A stretch of 64,000 bases of DNA from Chondrosia reniformis. Its lineage: Eukaryota; Porifera; Demospongiae; Chondrillida; Chondrillidae. The DNA is taken from the NCBI GenBank assembly GCA_947172415.1, contig OX359195.1:5555501-5619500 (forward strand), read 5' to 3'. Position 1 is the stretch's first letter; each line of letters starts with the position of its first letter. Both the position numbers and the translations under genes were made by a program. Shown here in pieces: positions 60,417-64,000 of this stretch. The notes below the pieces were generated by a model. It was given only the letters and a program-made list of their open reading frames with translations. It was not told the DNA's origin and searched no databases.

Positions 60417-63256
60417 ATGGTTGCATTTGGTATATTCAACATGACTATTTTGCAGATTACTCTGTTTCTGGTAATATTAATAGGCGTTGTTCAAGAGAGT
60501 GAAGCTCCTCGCTCTTACACAAGTAACCAAAGAGCTGCAGCTATAAAAAGGAAAAATCAATTCGCTGATGGACAACAAGTTACGAGACAAAGAACTACGA
60601 TACAAAGAGATAATCCTCAGGATACAGGATCAGAGGCCATAAGGGCGGAAAGTAAGGAAGTGGATGTTGAAATAGAGGAGGGGGAGGAGGAGGCCATGAG
60701 GGTGGAAAGTGATGTTGAAATAGAGGAGGAGGATGAGGAGGAGGAGGAGGATGAGGAGGAGGAGGAAGAAACTGCTCAGTCAAGTGGAATCAAAGTATTG
60801 TCCTATAATATTGAACAATTTGGATTGACAAAGTATGAAGAAGATTGGATTAGAAATACTATCTTTCGGGTTAGTATATATATTTATATGGATGAACATA
60901 AACTTTATATATTAATAACAAGTAATTCGAGTTAAAAAAATTCGTGGGGCTTGCTGCTCCCTCCGCACTCTAACTATACTTGGCCACTTCATTTGGTTTT
61001 AGTATATGTATATACTCATAATCTTAACTATTGAGGATGCTTAAGTGTCCTGAACAGTAAACACCCATGCAGTTAGAATATGTCTATATAGAATATATTT
61101 TAGAATATGTATATTACTGTAAGTTTAATCTACATGATTAGAATACATGCCTATTTATTGCTATATAGATATGTTTACAATGTAGCTTGTCTGCATGGTT
61201 TTATAATTATGAATTCATACTTGCAGATTATCTGCGAATTTGATGTTGTTTTTATAATGGAAGTCAAAAATAGCCTTACAGAAAGTGATTTCAAAGATGA
61301 TCTAAATAGATTTTTAAAGTCTCAACATAATAAGGATAGTGGGAAATTAGCAAAGTAAGGCTGTGTATTTTATATATATTATATACCATTGAAAAGACTA
61401 TAAGACTTAGATATATATATATATATATGTATGACATATATTATAATTAAATGCTGCACACCATGAAATATTCAATACAAATTGTTTATGCATTTATACG
61501 TATATACATGAGTACGCACTTAAAAATGTTTGTTTTTAGCTGTCTGCAGGAAAATTTAGAGAATGGCTATAACATAAAAAGTAGTCCAATGCTACCTGCG
61601 AGTGGACCAACTTTTATACAAGAACGATATTTTTTCATCTATGCGTAAGTTTATATGGACAAATACACTTCTTTTATACACACAACCGAGCACACAATAA
61701 TGTTAAACATTATTATAATATATAAGTATTTATAAGCATTAAAAGATCAAGAAGAAGATTACGATTCCCTGGGTCACTGATAAAGGTTAGAATTCCCAGA
61801 ATCTGCCTGGCTTACTAGACGGAAAAACTCTTGTATCCTACTGTAAGCAGTCACTATAGGTTTAGTTCCCTATAGGCCTTTATTCTAAAATCTATATGTG
61901 TACTAATAAAATGGTATGATTAATCTTATAGTTTGAATGATCTATATAAAACAGAGCAAACGAATGTATTGTATATTCTCTCTTCAATACAAGCATGGCA
62001 AATAAAAAGACTTCACACTATATATACATGGGTTTATACAATACCTAAATTGTATTGTTTTCACTTGCTACGTATACATTATAATACAGGATATGTAGTA
62101 AATATGTTTCATGCATGATAACATTTTACTATTGTTGCTATAATAGTGCGGACAAATTTAATCAGGTGGAACTAACCGCATATAGTGGGCACAGTACACT
62201 AAGACCACCTTACATATTCACAGCCACTGAAACTGTCAGCAAGTTGGATACAAAAATTACAATAATTGGATTCCATGCCCAAGCTGATTCATTTAAAACT
62301 CTTTCAGATCTGAAGCTGTTAAAGGCTGTATACACTGAACACACAAGGTCACTGAGTAATCCAGGGTCATGGCCAATTCTTCTGATAGGAGATTTCAATG
62401 CAGACTGTACCTATCTAAGCAGGGATAATAAAGCAGCTGTTACTGAAGAATTCAATGGATTTTGTTGGCCTCTAGGTGTACCTGGCACAGGCCCAAGTAC
62501 AAATTTATACAGTATTGGGTTCTCAAATCATCATTGCGGATATGATAAGTAAGTCTAAAGTCAGGTTTTATATAGATTTACATACAGCATGAGGTATACA
62601 TATATAGGTATTACAATAAAGGGTTCAGAAGCTAAATATCTTTGAAGTCATGAAAACTGGCTGTATAATATTGTGTTTAAAAATACCATTACATGTATTA
62701 TCCTTGGATCCCAATTTTCAATACATACCTAAGCAATACGTTACAGTAACACATGACATCATGTTTAAAAATTATATTATCATAAAAATTATCAAATCAA
62801 ATCATACATCATAATTTGTAGAATTATTGCTAATGATGCAGCTAAGAAATGTGTAAAAGAAAGAGGGAGATATCCAAGCAGTAAGATTTATGCAAAAATC
62901 AAGGAAGAGCTTAATCTTCAAGAGTCTCCACCAGACTTTTGCGAAGGACCACTGGTAATTATTATAATTATACAGAAAAACGTAGATAATTGGCTAATCA
63001 CTAAAAGTTTTAATGCCTGACCAGGCAAGTGACCAAAGCGCTGGAAAGTGCAACTTTCTGTGATTCCTTTATTGTCATATACTATGCATTTAACTCCTGT
63101 ATATATATATATATATATAACTTGCACTGTATATATGTATATTATATTAATGTGGAGATTATGGCATTCAGCCAGGTTGAATTTGGCCACTGGGATTTGC
63201 AGTATATCATTCCTATGGAACTAACATTCTACCAAAGTTTTGCCTACTTTTATTAG
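60417..63256 (+). CDS. DNase I-like secreted protein G with acidic N-terminal tract
   Basis: Exons: 60417-60869, 61227-61354, 61540-61644, 62147-62548, 62822-62954, 63176-63256; 1302 nt, 433 aa. A signal segment (ILQITLFLVILIGVVQESEA) is followed by about 100 extra residues rich in Arg/Gln and then in Asp/Glu, with an almost uninterrupted Glu/Asp stretch around residues 100-118. The DNase fold follows: IKVLSYNIEQF (Asn kept), IICEFDVVFIMEVKN (Glu kept), IQERYFFIYA, LRPPYIFTATET, IIGFHAQAD (His kept), LLIGDFNADCTYL (kept), HHCGYDK. The last exon, by phase and splice sites, gives FGHWDLQYIIPMELTF, in which the family's SDHYP is replaced by QYIIP, removing the catalytic Asp-His. Either the enzyme is inactive or a different last exon exists; none was found before 64000. 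Confidence 0.8.
61750..61890 (+). mobile_element. Dispersed short repeat (AGTTCCCTATAGGCCTTT family)
   Basis: It contains AAGATCAAGAAGAAGATTAC, GGTTAGAATTCCCAGAATCT and TTAGTTCCCTATAGGCCTTT. It is in intron 3 of gene G and has the same orientation as 51465-51625. Confidence 0.7.
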
Positions 63257-64000
63257 ACATCTTACAAACACATGACTATAAAATTGACTTACTGGTATAT
63301 ATACATAGAAGGAATATAAATGTTTCCTCTATATTGTCTATGTTATATAGGTAAACAGTTATTCTAAGAATATAGCCTCATATATTATGTAATTGATGTT
63401 AACCAGATGCATGATTATATACAAGTTAAATAAAAACATTCAAAAATGAAGTTAAAAGTAGGGATGGCACTATAACAGTGATTGGCACATCTAGAAAAAG
63501 TAACGAAACAAGAAAGTGATCATATGGTAAGGCTAACATTGCAGGAGTGGCATACTGAAACTTAACTATACACATCACTTCTATGTTTGGGCGCATCGAT
63601 CCCTACTTCTAGTATATCCATGATGCGCCCAAACATAGAAGTGACATGTGTATAGTTAAGTTTCAGTATGCCACTCCTGCAATGTTAGCCTTACCATATG
63701 ATCACTTTCTTGTTTCTTTACTTTTTCTAGATGTGCCAATCACTGTTATAGTGCCATCCCTACTTTTAACTTCATTTTTGAATGTTTTTATTTAACTTGT
63801 ATTGCCCCTTTTTCTAGTTAACATTTGTTTCGAACGTATTCTTGGCGAAAACTCGAAATAAAGTAGCAGATTCATAGACGATATAAGCTAGAGTTCTAAA
63901 TTAAAAAATGGCGTCCGAAAAGATCCCAAATTTGTACAATAAGTTTTCTACCGTTCTTTAACATTCAGATTAGGATATTAAAGGCTCCATAATCGTTAAG
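63257..64000. other. 3' flank of gene G, including a foldback element
   Basis: Apart from the foldback (63421-63800), the remainder to 64000 has no recognised exon. From about 63830 CpG becomes more frequent (TTTCGAACGTATTCTTGGCG, AATGGCGTCCGAAAAG), which may mark the start of another transcription unit beyond the window. Confidence 0.5.
63421..63800. mobile_element. Foldback element, ~180-bp near-perfect inverted arms
   Basis: The left arm runs 63421-63599 (starting ACAAGTTAAATAAAAACATT, including GTTAAAAGTAGGGATGGCAC and CTTCTATGTTTGGGCGCATC). The right arm runs about 63625-63800 as its reverse complement, with a spacer of about 25 bases. Very few mismatches are seen, so it is young. There is no open frame, so it is non-autonomous. 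It is related to 53362-53606 and 54205-54380. Confidence 0.92.

Noticed and set aside
60595-60783. Proline-rich minus-strand ORF
   Set aside because: Antisense shadow of the Glu/Asp tract of gene G.

Overview
The window looks like AT-rich nuclear DNA of an early-branching metazoan, most likely a sponge. The evidence is short spliceosomal introns with GT/AG borders, a metazoan-type SPT5 gene, a CARD protein, a lysosomal-type beta-galactosidase fragment, secreted DNase I-like genes, a site-specific (R2/NeSL-like) retrotransposon and tRNA-derived SINEs. The species assignment is inference; the gene content was read by eye. Exon joins were chosen by splice consensus and reading phase, and every multi-exon model given here closes in frame.

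Layout. 1-3944: no gene recognised. 3945-17495 (-): SUPT5H (SPT5), about 26 coding exons, with a tRNA-Leu(AAG) gene in one intron and several minisatellites and small transposons in others. Two of these minisatellites carry copies of the gene's own 3' splice sites. 17496-22015: mostly non-coding, with an odd GC-rich island (18350-19110), an orphan first-exon candidate (19226-19272) and a diverged tandem duplication of about 1 kb. 22020-22905 (+): beta-galactosidase C-terminal pseudogene with two in-frame stops. 23701-33662 (+): a CARD-containing gene whose last intron position is occupied by about 67 tandem units of about 107 bp (26318-33530). 34100-37130 (+): a decayed non-LTR retrotransposon with a restriction-like-endonuclease-type C terminus. 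38446-63256: seven DNase I-like genes, one on - and six on +. 63421-63800: a near-perfect foldback element.

The most unusual feature is the 26.3-33.5 kb array. Every unit I could read has the form AG | three bases | GT(or GC), that is, a splice acceptor and a splice donor exactly one codon apart. The codon is almost always ATG, GAA, AAA or AGA and never a stop. The exons on both sides of the array are in phase 0, so any number of these putative one-codon microexons could be spliced in without changing the frame. This would give a CARD protein with a variable Met/Glu/Lys/Arg insert, or else an array of recursive-splicing sites. RNA evidence is needed to decide.

The DNase cluster shows a graded loss of the catalytic residues. 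The three leftmost genes (one -, two +) have lost several active-site residues, the next three keep all of them, and the last has an acidic N-terminal tract and has lost the final Asp-His pair. All but the modified copies share a six-exon plan with intron phases 0-2-2-2-0, which indicates local tandem duplication from a common ancestor.
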